Assembly (NCBI RefSeq): GCF_023715895.1
Contig: NZ_JAMBOO010000002.1
Coordinates: 186,001-250,000 of the forward strand
Origin: Domibacillus indicus
Lineage (GTDB): Bacteria; Bacillota; Bacilli; Bacillales; Domibacillaceae
DNA: 64,000 nucleotides
Direction: 5' to 3'
The position numbers were made by a program, and so were the translations under genes. Under the pieces are notes generated by a model. That model searched no databases. It was not told the DNA's origin and saw only the letters and a list, made by a program, of their open reading frames with translations. Positions 24,208 through 34,284 of the stretch are shown one piece after another (positions within the stretch are counted from its first letter, which is position 1; each line of letters starts with the position of its first letter).

Positions 24208-25115
24208 ATCTTTTTCCGTAAGTCATCAACTAAATCTGTAAACTCTTTAGGTGCCGGTGCTTCAAACTCCATATATTCATTCGTACGCGGGTGAACAAAG
24301 CCCAATACGCCTGCATGAAGTGCCTGGCCGTCAATGTCGAGTGTTTTCCGCGGTCCGTATTTTGGATCTCCAGCAAGCGGGAAGCCGATATACTTCATAT
24401 GAACACGGATTTGGTGGGTACGCCCTGTTTCGAGCTCACATTCCACCAGCGTAAAGTCCCGGAAACGCTCAAGCACTTGAAAATGCGTCACAGCTACTTT
24501 ACCATGATCTACAATGCCCATTTTTTGCCGGTCTTTCGTATCCCGGCCAATCGGGGCATCGATAGTGCCATAATCATGAGAAATAATACCATGTACAATC
24601 GCCTGGTACTTACGCGTCACAGACTTTTCGACAAGCTGATTCACTAATTTTTCATGTGCCATATCATTTTTAGCGACCATGAGAAGACCGGATGTATCTT
24701 TGTCAATTCGGTGGACAATACCCGGACGCATCACACCGTTAATACCGGATAAGTCTTTGCAATGGTACATTAAACCATTCACAAGCGTTCCCGTTGTATG
24801 CCCGGGGGCCGGATGCACAACCATGCCGCGCGGCTTGTTGACCACAATGACATCTTCATCCTCGTAGTAAATGTCCAGCTTCAGATCTTCCGCTTCAATA
24901 TTCAGTTCTTCAGGATCTGGAATGTCAATGGTCACTTCGTCTCCTGCTGCCGCTTTGTAGTTCGCTTTGACCGGCTGACCATTGACTAGAACGCGCCCTT
25001 CCTTAAGCCACTCCTGCACCTGCGAACGGGAATACTGCTCCTCTTGAGCTGCGGCGAGTTTATCAATCCGGCTCCCGTTTTCTTCTTCACTTACTGTAAA
25101 CTGTAATGATTTCAT
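24204..25115 (-). CDS. rluD: RluA-family pseudouridine synthase (RluD type, YlyB)
   Basis: Converts uridine to pseudouridine in large-subunit rRNA or tRNA. The 303-aa protein has an N-terminal S4 RNA-binding domain (about 14-75) and the catalytic domain with the active-site Asp in HRIDKDTSGL (near 135) and later GRTHQIRVHM (near 232). Which uridines it modifies cannot be read from sequence; the RluD assignment follows length and its position next to lspA, as in B. subtilis ylyB. It starts 1 nt after lspA. Confidence 0.9.
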   Translation of the reverse strand: MKSLQFTVSEEENGSRIDKLAAAQEEQYSRSQVQEWLKEGRVLVNGQPVKANYKAAAGDEVTIDIPDPEELNIEAEDLKLDIYYEDEDVIVVNKPRGMVVHPAPGHTTGTLVNGLMYHCKDLSGINGVMRPGIVHRIDKDTSGLLMVAKNDMAHEKLVNQLVEKSVTRKYQAIVHGIISHDYGTIDAPIGRDTKDRQKMGIVDHGKVAVTHFQVLERFRDFTLVECELETGRTHQIRVHMKYIGFPLAGDPKYGPRKTLDIDGQALHAGVLGFVHPRTNEYMEFEAPAPKEFTDLVDDLRKKI

Positions 25116-25116
25116 A

Positions 25117-25578
25117 TTATGCCTTCTTTCCTTTTCGATCTTCTATTAGCATGGCAGCAAACAGCAAAATAACACCGATCGTTAACGCCGCATCGGCAAT
25201 ATTAAAAATGGGAAACCGGTAGCCGAAAATAAACGTCTGCACAAAATCAACCACTTCCCCGCGGAACAGCCGGTCAATAAAATTGCCTAATGCTCCCCCG
25301 AGCAAAACAGCTAGAGAGATTTTCATTAACGGTTTTCCCTTTGCTTCTTTTTGCATAAAGTAAATGATGCCAACCACTACAATAGCTGTAATCAGATAAA
25401 ACAGCCAAAATTGACCTTCGAGCATTCCCCATGCTGCTCCCCTGTTCCGGTGCGAAGTAATATGAAACAGGTTGTCCATAACCGGCACACTTTCCCCTAT
25501 TTCCATTGATTTCACAATAAGCCACTTTGTCCATTGGTCAAGCAGAATGATGAGCAGCGACAATACGTAGTAATACAT
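25117..25578 (-). CDS. lspA: Lipoprotein signal peptidase (SPase II)
   Basis: Membrane aspartic protease that removes signal peptides from prolipoproteins. The 153-aa protein has four predicted membrane helices and the two catalytic-Asp regions NFIDRLFRGEVVDF (near 98-111) and FNIADAALTIG (near 122-132). It is downstream of ileS, the common ileS-lspA order, but a strong hairpin sits between the two. Confidence 0.95.
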   Translation of the reverse strand: MYYYVLSLLIILLDQWTKWLIVKSMEIGESVPVMDNLFHITSHRNRGAAWGMLEGQFWLFYLITAIVVVGIIYFMQKEAKGKPLMKISLAVLLGGALGNFIDRLFRGEVVDFVQTFIFGYRFPIFNIADAALTIGVILLFAAMLIEDRKGKKA

Positions 25579-25596
25579 ATTTTACCTCCAACGCTG

Positions 25597-25633
25597 AAAA
25601 GAGGTTAGCGGTTTTCTTAGCTAACCTCTTTTT
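25597..25633 (-). terminator. Terminator after ileS
   Basis: Perfect 9-bp inverted repeat (25601-25609 with 25620-25628) with A-rich and T-rich flanks on either side. It lies between the ileS stop and the lspA start, so lspA-rluD expression may need read-through or its own promoter. Confidence 0.75.
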
Positions 25634-25641
25634 CGTTTGTT

Positions 25642-28413
25642 TTAGTTCACTTCTGAATAATGCTCTTTTACAACAGACGCACAGCGTGGGCAAAGCGTCG
25701 GATGCTCAGCATCCTTTCCTACTTCGTCTGTTACAGTCCAGCAGCGTTCGCATGTTTCACCAGACGCTTTTTCTACTACAACAGAAGCTGTTTCAAGCTG
25801 AACCGCACGTTCAGGTGCTTCAGCATCTGTTCCAGCAATTTCAAATCCAGAAACGATAAATAGCTGCTTCAGGTCTTCTTCGATAGACGCAAGCAATGCT
25901 GTTGTTTCCGCTCCAGCAAACAACTTCACATGGGCTGTCAATGATTTCCCAATGACTTTTTCGTTGCGGGCTTCTTCAAGCGCTTTGAGCACATCGTCAC
26001 GAACCGCCATAAATGCTGTCCATTTTTTCGTTAACGCCTCAGCGTCCGGAAGTTCTTTGTACTCTGGCATATCTGTCAGCTGTACGTATTTCTCTTCAGC
26101 TTCCGGCACTTCCACCCATACTTCGTCCGCTGTATGCGGAAGGATTGGCGATACCAATTTTGCAAGTGCTGTTAACGTTTCAAAGAGAACCGTTTGAATA
26201 GCACGGCGGTCGGCATGATTCTCCGCTTCGATATATAAAACATCTTTCGTAAAGTCAAGGTAGAAGGAGCTTAAATCAACTGTACAGAAATTGTTGATCG
26301 CATGGTAAATAGCCGCGAATTCATAGTTTTCGTAATGGCCGCGTACCGCTTTGATTAGTTCGTTTAATTTCACCAGCATAAACTGGTCAACTTCACGCAG
26401 GTTTTCATATGCTACCGCATGCTCACTCGGCTTAAAGCCATCCAGGTTTCCTAAAAGGAAGCGGAACGTATTACGGATTTTACGGTAAACTTCGGCCACT
26501 TGTTTTAAAATCGCATCTGATACACGCACATCCGCTTGGAAATCAACCGATGATACCCATAGACGCAGAATATCAGCACCAAGCTGCTCCATTACTTTGG
26601 CTGGAACAACCGTGTTGCCAAGTGACTTACTCATCTTGCGGCCTTCACCGTCAAGTGCAAATCCGTGGCTTAGCACTCCTTTGTATGGAGCATTTCCCGT
26701 TACAGCTACTGCTGTGATCAAAGAAGAGTTAAACCAGCCGCGATACTGGTCAGAACCTTCCAGGTAAAGATCAGCCGGACGCTGTGCATCCTCGCGCTGC
26801 TCTAAAACGGCTTCATGTGAAGAGCCGGAATCGAACCAAACATCCATAATATCGTTTTCTTTCGTAAATTCACCGTTCGGGCTGCCAGGATGCGTAAATC
26901 CTTCCGGAAGCAGCTCCTTAGCTGTCCGCTTAAACCAAATATTTGATCCGTGCTCGCGGAATAAATTCGAAACATGCGAAACCGTTTCATCAGTAATAAT
27001 CGCTTCACCGTTTTCTGCGTAAAACACCGGAATTGGCACTCCCCATGCCCGCTGGCGGGAAATACACCAGTCACCACGGTCTCGGATCATATTAAACAAG
27101 CGTGTTTCGCCCCATGCCGGCACCCATTTCGTTTCTTTTACAGCTTGGAGCAATTCCGGGCGGAACTTGTCGATCGACGCAAACCATTGAGCTGTCGCGC
27201 GGAAAATAACCGGCTTTTTCGTCCGCCAGTCATGCGGATACGAATGGGTAATAAACTCCATTTTTAACAGCGCGCCGGCTTCTGTCAATTTTTCGGTAAT
27301 CGCCTTGTTGGCATTGTCATAAAACAGCCCTTCAAATCCAGGAGCTTCCTCTGTCATCACACCGCGGTCGTTTACTGGGCAAAGAACATCAAGGCCATAT
27401 TTCTTCCCAACGATAAAGTCATCTTCCCCGTGTCCTGGTGCTGTATGAACCGCTCCTGTACCGGAATCCGTTGTTACATGCTCACCAAGCATTACAAGAG
27501 AATCACGTCCGTAAAGCGGATGTGCGGCGATGATACGGTCAAGCTGTTCCCCTTTTACCAGCTTATCAGTCGTATAGGATTCCCAGCCGATTTTTGATGC
27601 TACTTCTTCTAGAAGTGCTTCAGCCACAACAAACTTCTCGCCCGCTGCACTGACAACGGCATAATTCAGTTCCGGATGAACGGAGATACCAAGGTTTGCC
27701 GGAATCGTCCATGGAGTTGTAGTCCAAATGATAATTTTTGTGCCTTCTTCAAGCACACCGTTTCCTTTTTTCACTTCAAAAGAAACATAAATAGAAGCTG
27801 ATTTTTTATCCTGGTACTCAATTTCTGCTTCTGCAAGAGCAGACTCAGAAGACGGAGACCAATAAACAGGTTTTAACCCTTTATAGATAAACCCTTTTTT
27901 CGCCATTTCACCAAACACTTTAATTTGAGCTGCTTCATACTCAGGCTTTAATGTAATATAAGGATTTTCCCAGTCACCGCGGACGCCAAGACGCTTAAAC
28001 TGCTCCCGCTGGCTGTCCACTTGCTTGTAGGCATACTCTTCACAAAGCTGACGGAACTCGGCTACCGTCATCTCTTTCCGATTTACACCGGAATTTGTTA
28101 GTGCCTGCTCAATCGGAAGACCGTGAGTATCCCAGCCTGGAATATACGGTGCATAAAAACCGCTCATCGATTTAAAGCGGACAATAAAGTCTTTTAAGAT
28201 TTTATTCAGTGCGTGCCCAATATGAATATCACCATTTGCATATGGAGGACCATCGTGCAGGACAAACATTGGCCGGTCCTTTGTGCGGTCCAATACCTGT
28301 TGATAAATGTTTTCTTCATTCCATGTGCTCTGCATGACCGGCTCGCGCTTTGGCAGATTGCCGCGCATCGGAAAGTCTGTTTTCGGCATTAATAACGTAT
28401 CTTTATAATTCAT
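25642..28413 (-). CDS. ileS: Isoleucyl-tRNA synthetase
   Basis: Class I synthetase charging tRNA-Ile. The 923-aa protein has the HIGH-type motif in [14 protein letters not shown] (about 56-69), an editing CP1 insertion (about 190-400), KMSKS at about 594, and a C-terminal zinc site made by CERCW and CPRC. The short form with a C-terminal zinc motif is the bacterial type 1 enzyme. Controlled by a T-box leader directly upstream. Confidence 0.97.
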   Translation of the reverse strand: MNYKDTLLMPKTDFPMRGNLPKREPVMQSTWNEENIYQQVLDRTKDRPMFVLHDGPPYANGDIHIGHALNKILKDFIVRFKSMSGFYAPYIPGWDTHGLPIEQALTNSGVNRKEMTVAEFRQLCEEYAYKQVDSQREQFKRLGVRGDWENPYITLKPEYEAAQIKVFGEMAKKGFIYKGLKPVYWSPSSESALAEAEIEYQDKKSASIYVSFEVKKGNGVLEEGTKIIIWTTTPWTIPANLGISVHPELNYAVVSAAGEKFVVAEALLEEVASKIGWESYTTDKLVKGEQLDRIIAAHPLYGRDSLVMLGEHVTTDSGTGAVHTAPGHGEDDFIVGKKYGLDVLCPVNDRGVMTEEAPGFEGLFYDNANKAITEKLTEAGALLKMEFITHSYPHDWRTKKPVIFRATAQWFASIDKFRPELLQAVKETKWVPAWGETRLFNMIRDRGDWCISRQRAWGVPIPVFYAENGEAIITDETVSHVSNLFREHGSNIWFKRTAKELLPEGFTHPGSPNGEFTKENDIMDVWFDSGSSHEAVLEQREDAQRPADLYLEGSDQYRGWFNSSLITAVAVTGNAPYKGVLSHGFALDGEGRKMSKSLGNTVVPAKVMEQLGADILRLWVSSVDFQADVRVSDAILKQVAEVYRKIRNTFRFLLGNLDGFKPSEHAVAYENLREVDQFMLVKLNELIKAVRGHYENYEFAAIYHAINNFCTVDLSSFYLDFTKDVLYIEAENHADRRAIQTVLFETLTALAKLVSPILPHTADEVWVEVPEAEEKYVQLTDMPEYKELPDAEALTKKWTAFMAVRDDVLKALEEARNEKVIGKSLTAHVKLFAGAETTALLASIEEDLKQLFIVSGFEIAGTDAEAPERAVQLETASVVVEKASGETCERCWTVTDEVGKDAEHPTLCPRCASVVKEHYSEVN

Positions 28414-28439
28414 TCCATAATCTCCTTTTTTAAATGAAA

Positions 28440-28696
28440 ATAAAAAAACCTTTCACATCCCTCAAAAGGGACGGAAAGGTTTCCGCGGTACCACCCTGAT
28501 TGACAGCCAATGGCTGCCCGCTCAAAATCCGTAACGTGGATCGATCGTTTTCCGCTACTCCGATGTTCACGAAAAATGCTCAAGGGTGATTTTGGAGCTG
28601 CATATCGGCACCAGGCTTTCACCGTCCCTGGTTCGCTTATGACCGACTATCTGCGCTCTACTGTCCCTTTCATCGCGTTTCATAATTTATTCAGAT
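28440..28696 (-). promoter_or_regulatory. T-box riboswitch (isoleucine) controlling ileS
   Basis: The leader contains the T-box sequence AGGGTGGTACCGCGG (28484-28498), a Stem I region with an AGTA bulge and the GCGAACCAGGGA-type distal loop, and a specifier ATC at 28588-28590 followed by A, coding for Ile. Downstream is a terminator stem (AAACCTTTC with GAAAGGTTT-type pairing) and seven T, about 28441-28480. Uncharged tRNA-Ile would pair with the T-box bulge and favour the antiterminator. Confidence 0.95.
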
Positions 28697-28702
28697 GGTT
28701 AC

Positions 28703-28731
28703 ATTATAAAAATGAACGATTCATTCGTCAA
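28703..28731 (-). promoter_or_regulatory. SigA-type promoter of the ileS T-box leader
   Basis: TTGACG, 17-nt spacer, TATAAT on the minus strand. It begins 3 nt after the divIVA stop codon and gives a leader of about 283 nt that contains the complete T-box. Confidence 0.88.
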
Positions 28732-28733
28732 GC

Positions 28734-29243
28734 TTATCTCTCTTCGTCGCTGAAGCGCTCAACTTCTTCCGTATCTACTTCAAATTCAAGAAGTGTATCC
28801 CAGTCATCATTGTTTAATAAATCTAACTGAGCTTCCATCAGCATTTTAAAGCGCGTACGGAATACTTTAGACTGCTTTTTCAGTTCTTCAATTTCAACAG
28901 CGATACGACGGGCTTTTGATAAAGACTCCTCGACAATACGGTCGGCATTTTTTTCTGCTTCACGAATCAAAAGTTTAGACTCTTTTAAAGCATTTCGTTT
29001 TACATCCTCTGCCGTTTCCTGCGCAATAACGATAGATTTATTTAATGTTTCTTCAATATTGGCAAAATAACTAAGCCGTTCCGTTTGGCCGGCCAGCTGC
29101 GCTTCTAATTCTTTTTTCTCGCGAATAATCAACTCGTAATCTTTAATAATTTGATTTAGAAAATCGTTCACTTCATCTTCATCATACCCACGAAATGAAC
29201 GGCCAAATTCTTTTTTATGTATGTCCAACGGCGTTAAGGGCAT
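28734..29243 (-). CDS. divIVA: Cell division / polarity protein DivIVA
   Basis: Peripheral membrane coiled-coil protein that gathers at negatively curved membrane, directing Min proteins to poles and septa and placing the chromosome during sporulation. The 169-aa protein has the N-terminal lipid-binding domain LTPLDIHKKEFGRSFRGYDE with the exposed Phe (about 3-22) and two coiled-coil regions (about 30-60 and 75-150). Ends the ylm gene group. Confidence 0.95.
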   Translation of the reverse strand: MPLTPLDIHKKEFGRSFRGYDEDEVNDFLNQIIKDYELIIREKKELEAQLAGQTERLSYFANIEETLNKSIVIAQETAEDVKRNALKESKLLIREAEKNADRIVEESLSKARRIAVEIEELKKQSKVFRTRFKMLMEAQLDLLNNDDWDTLLEFEVDTEEVERFSDEER

Positions 29244-29281
29244 ACAGCCACCTCCAAAGCATTACATGATCATTGATTTTC

Positions 29282-29310
29282 ATTATAAAGGTTTTTCGAG
29301 CGCTTGTGGG
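29282..29310 (-). promoter_or_regulatory. Promoter candidate upstream of divIVA
   Basis: TATAAT (29282-29287) with a 17-nt spacer to CCCACA, which matches TTGACA at only three positions. It lies in the 90-bp ylmH-divIVA gap. The -10 is good, the -35 weak. Confidence 0.5.
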
Positions 29311-29333
29311 AAAATCTCGGCATTTTCACAAAT

Positions 29334-30110
29334 TTATTTCAAAATGCCCAAGGTCATTCGCCATTTTTCTTTTTTAGTTTGTCCATCAAGGGATAAAATT
29401 TTCACACGTCCTGTTCCACGAATAGACAGCATATCTCCGGTTGCACATTCAAAAGAAGGTTGGTCTACAGCCCGCCAGTTTACTTTCACGGCACCGCCTT
29501 TAATAAGCTGCTGAGCCTTTTGGCGTGACATCGACGGCAGCGCGCTGATGATCACATCAAGGCGCAGTGACGAAACCGTAACCGCTTGCTCGCGCCAATC
29601 TTCCGCTGTGTAAAGAGCTTCCGAAAATGGCTTTTCTTTCAACGAAACAGGTACTTTGCCAACATGGTCAAAATGGCTGTGCAGGTAATCGACAAGTTCT
29701 TTTGCCACAATTACCTGAAAGCGTTCCTGCTCGTTTAAAATATCGCCAAATTTCTCCCGCTTTAAGCCAAGCCCCATCATACTCCCCAAAATATGGGGGT
29801 GGCTGATAGAAGCAAATTTATGCGGGTATTCAATATCAAAAAGACTAACATCAAAATCCGTTTCCTTCGGTTCGAAATAAGAAGGATGAATAAGCGCTCT
29901 TTTTCGTTCTGCGTTCGGATAGCCTCCGAAAAACGAAACGAGCACTTCCTCCCCTGATCCGACAACCGACCGAAGAATCTGCCGCTGCCGGGGGTCTAAA
30001 AAGCCGGTTAGTTTAGGCGCATACATATCCGCCACTTGCTGCTTCCACTTTACGGTTTTATCAATGAAGTCCCGCTCTTCCGGCCTGAAATGCTGATAAA
30101 TATCACTCAT
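29334..30110 (-). CDS. ylmH: S4-domain RNA-binding protein YlmH
   Basis: Binds the 50S subunit with peptidyl-tRNA and takes part in ribosome-associated quality control in B. subtilis. The 258-aa protein has an N-terminal RRM-like region and a C-terminal S4 domain (about 180-245) with LRLDVIISALPSMSRQKAQ. It is 1 nt from ylmG. Its pathway partner rqcH is in the same window about 16 kb away. Confidence 0.93.
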   Translation of the reverse strand: MSDIYQHFRPEERDFIDKTVKWKQQVADMYAPKLTGFLDPRQRQILRSVVGSGEEVLVSFFGGYPNAERKRALIHPSYFEPKETDFDVSLFDIEYPHKFASISHPHILGSMMGLGLKREKFGDILNEQERFQVIVAKELVDYLHSHFDHVGKVPVSLKEKPFSEALYTAEDWREQAVTVSSLRLDVIISALPSMSRQKAQQLIKGGAVKVNWRAVDQPSFECATGDMLSIRGTGRVKILSLDGQTKKEKWRMTLGILK

Positions 30111-30111
30111 G

Positions 30112-30372
30112 TTATACCCAGATCATCAGCTGATGAAGTCCGCGCGTTGCTAGGTTCAGCGTAATAAAAGCAACGATTGGCGAGATATCAATCATGCCAA
30201 GCGGCGGAATAATACGGCGGAATGGGTCCAGGTACGGTTCACAAATTCTTGTTAAAAAGCGCCCGATTGATGTATTACGTGCATCGGGAAACCAAGACAT
30301 TAAAATATAAATAATGAGTGCCCAGGAATATAGATCAATTGCCCGGATCAAATAATAAAGTACAACATCCAT
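30112..30372 (-). CDS. ylmG: YggT-family membrane protein YlmG
   Basis: Small protein with two membrane helices and a conserved loop, [15 protein letters not shown] and [15 protein letters not shown] (about 25-60), typical of YggT proteins, which are linked to division-cluster genes and membrane organisation; the molecular role is not settled. A GTG start overlapping sepF would add 5 residues, but it has no ribosome-binding site; ATG at 30372 follows GGGGTGG. 86 aa. Confidence 0.9.
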   Translation of the reverse strand: MDVVLYYLIRAIDLYSWALIIYILMSWFPDARNTSIGRFLTRICEPYLDPFRRIIPPLGMIDISPIVAFITLNLATRGLHQLMIWV

Positions 30373-30377
30373 CTTTT

Positions 30378-30806
30378 CTATTGCCACCCCGTTTTTTCTT
30401 GATCCTGCTGCCCAAACTGTGTAATATTTCCTGAAATCTCCACGTTTTCCGGCGCACAGAAAAAGATTTTTTCCCCAATTTGCTGAATTTCGCCGCCGAT
30501 AGCGTATACCGTTCCGCTTAGAAAATCAACAATTCTGCGCGCCTGATCTGTTTGAATGCGCTGCAGGTTTACAACAACTGCTTTTTTTGCTTTTAGATGA
30601 TCGGCAATCTCTTGTGCTTCTGCATACACACGTGGTTCTGCCATAACGACTTTTGATGGCTTTTGCGCACTTTTTAAACTCACAACATTTTTTTTGCGAG
30701 GCGCTGCCGCTGGAGGCGGCTCTTCTTCATACACTTCTTCTTCCACCATATCGTAATCTTCTTCATCCAGCAGGAAAAATGACTTAAACTTCGACTTCAC
30801 GCCCAT
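30378..30806 (-). CDS. sepF: Cell division protein SepF
   Basis: FtsZ-bundling membrane anchor that forms rings on the inner face of the septum. The protein (142 aa) has an N-terminal amphipathic membrane helix ([10 protein letters not shown]), an acidic, Pro-rich linker (about 15-50), and the SepF core domain with [21 protein letters not shown] near 85-105. Two consecutive ATGs follow GGAGGTGG; the second gives the better spacing. Confidence 0.94.
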   Translation of the reverse strand: MGVKSKFKSFFLLDEEDYDMVEEEVYEEEPPPAAAPRKKNVVSLKSAQKPSKVVMAEPRVYAEAQEIADHLKAKKAVVVNLQRIQTDQARRIVDFLSGTVYAIGGEIQQIGEKIFFCAPENVEISGNITQFGQQDQEKTGWQ

Positions 30807-30827
30807 CATTCCACCTCCGCTTTCTTT

Positions 30828-31499
30828 TTACTCTCCAACAAGCGCCGTGCCAATACGAATCATTGTAGCTCCTTCTTCTACAGCTATTTCAAAATCATTG
30901 CTCATGCCCATCGATAGCTCCTGACACGGGGCATAGGGAAGGTTTAATGCTGCCACTTCTTCTTTGCATAAAGCAAGCTTCCGAAAGCAGGACCGCAGAA
31001 CATCACGGTCTTCTGTCAGCGGAGCCATTGTCATCAAGCCGCACACGCGAATTTTTTCGTAGATATGAAGCGATTGAATAAATGGAACGACTTCATCCGG
31101 TGCCAGCCCGTGCTTTGATTCTTCGCCTGATACATTTACCTGCACAAAACATTGGACAGGTTTTTCAGCACGGCTGTTTATTTCTTTAGCGAGCGATGCC
31201 CGGTCAAGTGAATGAATAAAATCAGCCTGGTGAATAATTGACTTTACTTTTCTTGTCTGCAGAGACCCGATAAAATGCCATACGGCACGATCTCCAATAC
31301 TTTCATACTTTTCATTTAGCCCTTCGGCCCGGTTTTCACCAAGATGTGTAATACCCGCTTCCACTGCTTCCTGGGCGCGAGCTGTTGTCACGTATTTTGT
31401 GACGGCGATAATCTGCACATCTTCCGCCTGCCGGCCTGACCGGTGGGCCGCTTCTTCAATCCGCTGTTTAATACTTTTTACATTTTCACTAACTTTCAT
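30828..31499 (-). CDS. ylmE: PLP-binding protein YlmE (YggS/PROSC family)
   Basis: Pyridoxal phosphate homeostasis protein, an alanine-racemase-like barrel without known enzyme activity. The 223 aa contain the PLP Lys in AVTKYV (near 36), HLGENRAEG near 52 and the C-terminal [22 protein letters not shown] (about 195-217). Its start overlaps the ylmD end by 11 nt. Confidence 0.94.
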   Translation of the reverse strand: MKVSENVKSIKQRIEEAAHRSGRQAEDVQIIAVTKYVTTARAQEAVEAGITHLGENRAEGLNEKYESIGDRAVWHFIGSLQTRKVKSIIHQADFIHSLDRASLAKEINSRAEKPVQCFVQVNVSGEESKHGLAPDEVVPFIQSLHIYEKIRVCGLMTMAPLTEDRDVLRSCFRKLALCKEEVAALNLPYAPCQELSMGMSNDFEIAVEEGATMIRIGTALVGE

Positions 31500-32319
31500 G
31501 TTTCCCTTCCTTCCAGCCGATATAACCCATCATTCTGCCCGTACTCCCCCGGTCACGCCGATGAGAAAAAAAGTCCGGAGAGCAGCTTGAACATAAGGAT
31601 GTTACATAAATATTTTCCGGCGGGAGTCCTGCTTTGATTAAAAGGTCTTTGTTAAAATCCTGCAGGGAGAAAAAATACGCATCTGCTTCATCCGGCACGG
31701 GAGAGAGCGGCAGCTTTTCTCCCGGACGATACCATTTCTGTACTTCTTCCGCTACAGCCGCTCCCACTTTGTAGCATGATCCACAAATAGAAGGGCCAAT
31801 GGCTGCTTCAATATTCTGCAGGCGGCTGCCTTGCTGCTTCCATTTCTCAAGCATCTTCGGCCCTATTCCGCCAACTGCACCCTTCCAGCCGGCGTGGGCC
31901 GTACCAATACGCTTCGCTGCCCGGTCAAGAAAAAAAAGAGGTACACAATCCGCATAACAAAGAGTAAGGAGCACACCGGCATCCTCGCTGTACAGTCCAT
32001 CAGTAGCCGCCAGGGCCGTTTCATAATCAAGTGCGCCCTTGCCGGCATCTCTCTTTGACACATGAGCAATGTGCACCTCATGTGTTTGTTCACACCCAAC
32101 CCAGCCAGCTGTCGGAAAATCAATTAATTTGGCTGTATTTTTTCGATTTTCCTGAACAAAAGAAGCTTCCTCCTGCACATGAAAAGCCATGTTCAAGCCA
32201 TTATAGCGGCCGGTTCCGCCAGCTTTCGACGTAAATCCAGCCACAAGACCTGGTTCTTCCAGCTCCCATTTTTCCAGATGAAATAAACCGTCATTCGATT
32301 TTTTAAAAGGTTCTGTCAT
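31489..32319 (-). CDS. ylmD: Purine nucleoside phosphorylase / laccase-domain protein YlmD
   Basis: Member of the multicopper-oxidase-like (LACC1/YfiH) family, known members of which are purine nucleoside phosphorylases/adenosine deaminases. The 276-aa protein has zinc ligands in [18 protein letters not shown] (near 125-134) and HAGWKG (near 145) and the GPSICGSCY loop. A longer frame from 32373 adds 18 residues, but ATG at 32319 starts the family-like region. Between ylmC and ylmE. Confidence 0.92.
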   Translation of the reverse strand: MTEPFKKSNDGLFHLEKWELEEPGLVAGFTSKAGGTGRYNGLNMAFHVQEEASFVQENRKNTAKLIDFPTAGWVGCEQTHEVHIAHVSKRDAGKGALDYETALAATDGLYSEDAGVLLTLCYADCVPLFFLDRAAKRIGTAHAGWKGAVGGIGPKMLEKWKQQGSRLQNIEAAIGPSICGSCYKVGAAVAEEVQKWYRPGEKLPLSPVPDEADAYFFSLQDFNKDLLIKAGLPPENIYVTSLCSSCSPDFFSHRRDRGSTGRMMGYIGWKEGKHES

Positions 32320-32369
32320 GGCATGCTCCCGCTCATTTTCTTTTAGTGTACCACATGCCCTCTTTTTCG

Positions 32370-32627
32370 TCACCGTTCTTCCTCTTTCGGTTCGGTGTCA
32401 CTATGGCGGACTAAAATAACGTCACCGCCGATTTTCACAATATGCATCCAGGGAATCACCAATTCTTCTTCCCTGCCGAATAAACCAAATTTTTTTCCGC
32501 TTTGTTCAATGATAAGAGCGGATATAGCACCCGTTGCATTATTTAACTCAATGTCAGCCAGCCGGCCAAGCTTTTTTCCGTTTGTAACATTGACGATATC
32601 CTTGAGCTGGAATTCTGAAATTCGCAT
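32370..32627 (-). CDS. ylmC: PRC-barrel protein YlmC/YmxH
   Basis: Short 85-aa PRC-barrel domain protein of the sporulation YlmC/YmxH family. Features are MRISEFQLKDIVNVTNGKKLG at the start, DIELN near 26 and the IPWMHIVKIGGDVILVR end. Function unknown; it lies directly downstream of sigG, behind its terminator. The two names denote similar proteins. Confidence 0.9.
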   Translation of the reverse strand: MRISEFQLKDIVNVTNGKKLGRLADIELNNATGAISALIIEQSGKKFGLFGREEELVIPWMHIVKIGGDVILVRHSDTEPKEEER

Positions 32628-32664
32628 AACAGCCCCTCCTTTGTATCAATGTATGCGCCAAACC

Positions 32665-32700
32665 AAAGAAAAAACAGAAGATCTTCTCTTCTGTTTTTCT
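32665..32700 (-). terminator. Terminator after sigG
   Basis: Near-perfect 12-bp inverted repeat (centred at 32684) bounded by T-runs on the minus strand, 5 nt past the sigG stop. Confidence 0.85.
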
Positions 32701-32702
32701 GA

Positions 32703-33482
32703 TTAACCATTTATTTTCTTTTTCATTTGTTTGATGGCCCCTTTTTCGAGCCGGGATACCTGTGCTTGAGAAATACCGATTTCATCTGCTACTTCCATCT
32801 GAGTACGTCCGGTAAAAAAGCGTTTTTCGATAATCATTCGTTCCCGGTCTGATAATTTACTCAGCTCATCGGTCACCGTCATTGTATCTACCCATTCTTT
32901 TTCCCTGTCTTTTCCGTCACTGATTTGATCCATCATGTAAATAGGGTCGCCTCCGTCCTGGAAAACGGGTTCAAACAATGAAACGGGATCTTGAATCGCA
33001 TCAAGAGCAAAAACCATTTCTTCTTTTGGCACATTGATTTCACGTGCAATGTCTTCCGCTGCCGGCTCAACAGACCGTTCGGCAGTCAGCCTTTCTCTTG
33101 CCTGCAAAGCTTTATAAGCAATGTCACGCAGCGAGCGTGATACTCGAATAGGATTATTATCCCTCAGATACCGGCGGATTTCACCGATAATCATGGGAAC
33201 CGCATAAGTGGAAAAGCGGACATTGTGGCTTAAATCAAAATTATCAATGGATTTCATCAAACCGATGCAGCCTACTTGAAACAAGTCATCGGCTTGTTCA
33301 TTACGGTGGTTGAATCGTTGAATTACACTTAAAACGAGGCGTAAATTTCCGGTAACCAGTTCTTCGCGGGCTTCTTTATCCCCATTTTGGTATTTTACAA
33401 ACAGCACTTTCATCTCAGGATTTGTTAATACAGGAAGCGTCGATGTGTCGACGCCGCACAGAACAACTTTATTTCGGGCCAT
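32703..33482 (-). CDS. sigG: Sporulation sigma factor SigG (late forespore)
   Basis: Directs late forespore genes such as SASP genes and germination receptors. The 259-aa protein has the SigG-specific N-terminus ARNKVVLCGVDTSTLPVLT, sigma region 2 with QVGCIGLMKSIDNFDL near 85-100, and a region 4 helix-turn-helix (MEVADEIGISQAQVSRLEKG, about 230-249). An in-frame GTG precedes ATG at 33482, which is 7 nt after GGAGG. Lies behind sigE with a dedicated leader. Confidence 0.97.
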   Translation of the reverse strand: MARNKVVLCGVDTSTLPVLTNPEMKVLFVKYQNGDKEAREELVTGNLRLVLSVIQRFNHRNEQADDLFQVGCIGLMKSIDNFDLSHNVRFSTYAVPMIIGEIRRYLRDNNPIRVSRSLRDIAYKALQARERLTAERSVEPAAEDIAREINVPKEEMVFALDAIQDPVSLFEPVFQDGGDPIYMMDQISDGKDREKEWVDTMTVTDELSKLSDRERMIIEKRFFTGRTQMEVADEIGISQAQVSRLEKGAIKQMKKKING

Positions 33483-33517
33483 CACTGTTCCTCCTCATGA
33501 TGTCTGTTTCTCAAAAC

Positions 33518-33546
33518 AGTATTGCCGGCCCGAAAGAAATTATTCA
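33518..33546 (-). promoter_or_regulatory. SigF/SigG-like promoter of sigG
   Basis: TGAATA (33541-33546) and, 14 nt further on, GGCAATACT, which fits the forespore -10 pattern GGnnAnnhT. The spacing is slightly short. The TGA of the -35 is the sigE stop codon. Downstream, CTGTTT-TGAG-AAACAG forms a hairpin before the ribosome-binding site. Confidence 0.55.
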
Positions 33547-34263
33547 GCGCAGTTTATTGAGTTCCTTTTTCAGTCTTCCGATAATTTTTTTCTCCAACCG
33601 TGAAATATAAGACTGTGAGATTCCCAGCAAATCTGCGACATCTTTTTGTGTTCTTTCTTCCTGTCCATTCAGTCCAAACCGCATTTCAATAATTTGTTTT
33701 TCACGGCCTTCTAAGTCTTCAAGCGCTTCTGCTACAAGGTGTTTGTCCACTTCTTCTTCAATGCCTTTTGTGATAATATCACTTTCGGTCCCCAGCACGT
33801 CGGATAAAAGCAGTTCATTACCGTCCCAATCGATGTTAAGCGGTTCGTCAAATGAGATTTCCGAACGGATTTTATTATTGCGGCGCAGGTACATTAAGAT
33901 CTCATTTTCAATACAGCGGGACGCATAAGTCGCAAGCTTGATTTTCTTTTCGGGGTCAAAAGTGTTGACGGCTTTGATAAGCCCGATTGCTCCGATGCTG
34001 ATGAGATCTTCAATATGAATGCCAGTGTTTTCAAACTTCCGGGCAATATACACAACAAGGCGCAGATTTCGCTCAATCAGCATAGCGCGTACTGCTTTGT
34101 CTCCAGAAGGCAGCTTCGTTAAAAGATGCGCTTCCTCGTCACGTGTAAGCGGCGGCGGAAGTGCTTCACTGCCGCCGATATAGTAAATCGCCTTGGATTT
34201 AAGCCCGGCTTTTTGAATCATATTATACATTACGTACATCCACTTCGTTTTTACCTGCCGCAT
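33544..34263 (-). CDS. sigE: Pro-SigE, mother-cell sporulation sigma factor
   Basis: Made as an inactive precursor and activated by SpoIIGA. The 239-aa protein has an N-terminal basic/hydrophobic pro-sequence (about 1-28) ending near [13 protein letters not shown], then region 2 with [18 protein letters not shown] (about 95-112) and a C-terminal helix-turn-helix ([18 protein letters not shown]). ATG at 34263 gives the canonical 239-aa length and follows AAAGGTGA; a GTG start would add 3 residues. Located 21 nt downstream of its protease. Confidence 0.97.
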   Translation of the reverse strand: MRQVKTKWMYVMYNMIQKAGLKSKAIYYIGGSEALPPPLTRDEEAHLLTKLPSGDKAVRAMLIERNLRLVVYIARKFENTGIHIEDLISIGAIGLIKAVNTFDPEKKIKLATYASRCIENEILMYLRRNNKIRSEISFDEPLNIDWDGNELLLSDVLGTESDIITKGIEEEVDKHLVAEALEDLEGREKQIIEMRFGLNGQEERTQKDVADLLGISQSYISRLEKKIIGRLKKELNKLR

Positions 34264-34284
34264 ATTATCCACTCACCTTTCGAT

